Assembly: GCA_905235805.1 (NCBI GenBank)
Contig: CAJOMV010000009.1
Span: forward strand, 1 to 56,996
Reading direction: 5' to 3'
DNA from: an uncultured Ruminiclostridium sp.
GTDB taxonomy: Bacteria > Bacillota > Clostridia > Oscillospirales > Ruminococcaceae
Length of the DNA stretch: 56,996 nucleotides
In this document: positions 56,860-56,996 of the stretch, piece by piece
How positions within the stretch are numbered: position 1 is the first letter of the stretch
Layout of the letters: each line of letters starts with the position of its first letter
Notes under the pieces: generated by a model
Databases searched by the model: none
Seen by the model: only the letters and a program-made list of their open reading frames with translations
What the model was told of the DNA's origin: nothing
Program-made: the position numbers and the translations under genes

Positions 56860-56888
56860 TTGATTTTTCATAAAAACTGTGATATAAT
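56860..56888 (+). promoter_or_regulatory. Promoter of tRNA-Ala
   Basis: TTGATT (56860-56865), 17 bp, TATAAT (56883-56888), 15 bases ahead of the tRNA. Confidence 0.8.
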
Positions 56889-56902
56889 ATTATCCATGAT
56901 AT

Positions 56903-56978
<76 letters not shown>

Positions 56979-56996
56979 AAAAGAAACCGCTTAACA

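Overview
The window looks like a chromosomal segment of a spore-forming, low-pathway-redundancy member of the Clostridia, most likely an Oscillospiraceae/Ruminococcus-type gut or rumen bacterium. This is inferred from the complete forespore sigma-F operon (spoIIAA-spoIIAB-sigF), a tryptophan operon with a T-box leader, a GH94 disaccharide phosphorylase, a CIRCE-controlled small heat-shock gene, GlyQS-type glycyl-tRNA synthetase, and almost uniform sigma-A promoters (TTGACA, 17-bp spacer, TATAAT). No plasmid, phage or CRISPR genes are visible.

Layout. 0.5-1.9 kb: sigF operon (+). 1.9-9.1 kb: trpEGDCFBA on the minus strand behind a T-box, interrupted by a hairpin cluster (trpD/trpC) and by an intergenic repeat (trpF/trpB). 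9.2-12.9 kb: GH94 phosphorylase, then pgsA and an ANTAR-domain protein. 13.0-18.7 kb: two small membrane proteins, yajC, a DUF4015-like protein, and a three-gene Rnf-like cluster (D, E, A only). 18.8-21.1 kb: MecA-like protein, rpe, an unknown gene, and a group of DnaA-box-like 9-mers. 21.2-39.2 kb: four ECF-type sigma factor genes, each followed by a gene for a membrane-anchored partner with a large extracytoplasmic part. Interspersed are a GH25 lysozyme, glyQS, a HIT protein, a WYL regulator and pyruvate kinase. 39.3-44.0 kb: a repeat block and a giant coiled-coil FtsX-type permease. 44.1-48.4 kb: CobU-like, pilT, transglutaminase-like, ppiB and ung in one run. 48.4-51.2 kb: repeat, DUF6062-like protein and an ABC transporter. 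51.3-57.0 kb: XRE regulator, ilvE, a lipoprotein, tmRNA, hsp20, rpmE, a PASTA lipoprotein and tRNA-Ala.

The most unusual content is in three places. First, the sigma/partner modules: three share one promoter architecture, two carry LytM/M23-like domains that lack catalytic histidines, and one partner shares an undescribed extracellular domain with the PASTA lipoprotein at 55.7 kb. Together they suggest an envelope or peptidoglycan sensing network. Second, an Rnf-like D-E-A cluster has lost most recognisable cofactor ligands as well as its redox partner subunits. Third, a family of mosaic intergenic repeats occurs at five sites, with modules that are shuffled, nested and potentially RNA-structured.

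All assignments come from reading the sequence and remembered family motifs; no database search was possible.
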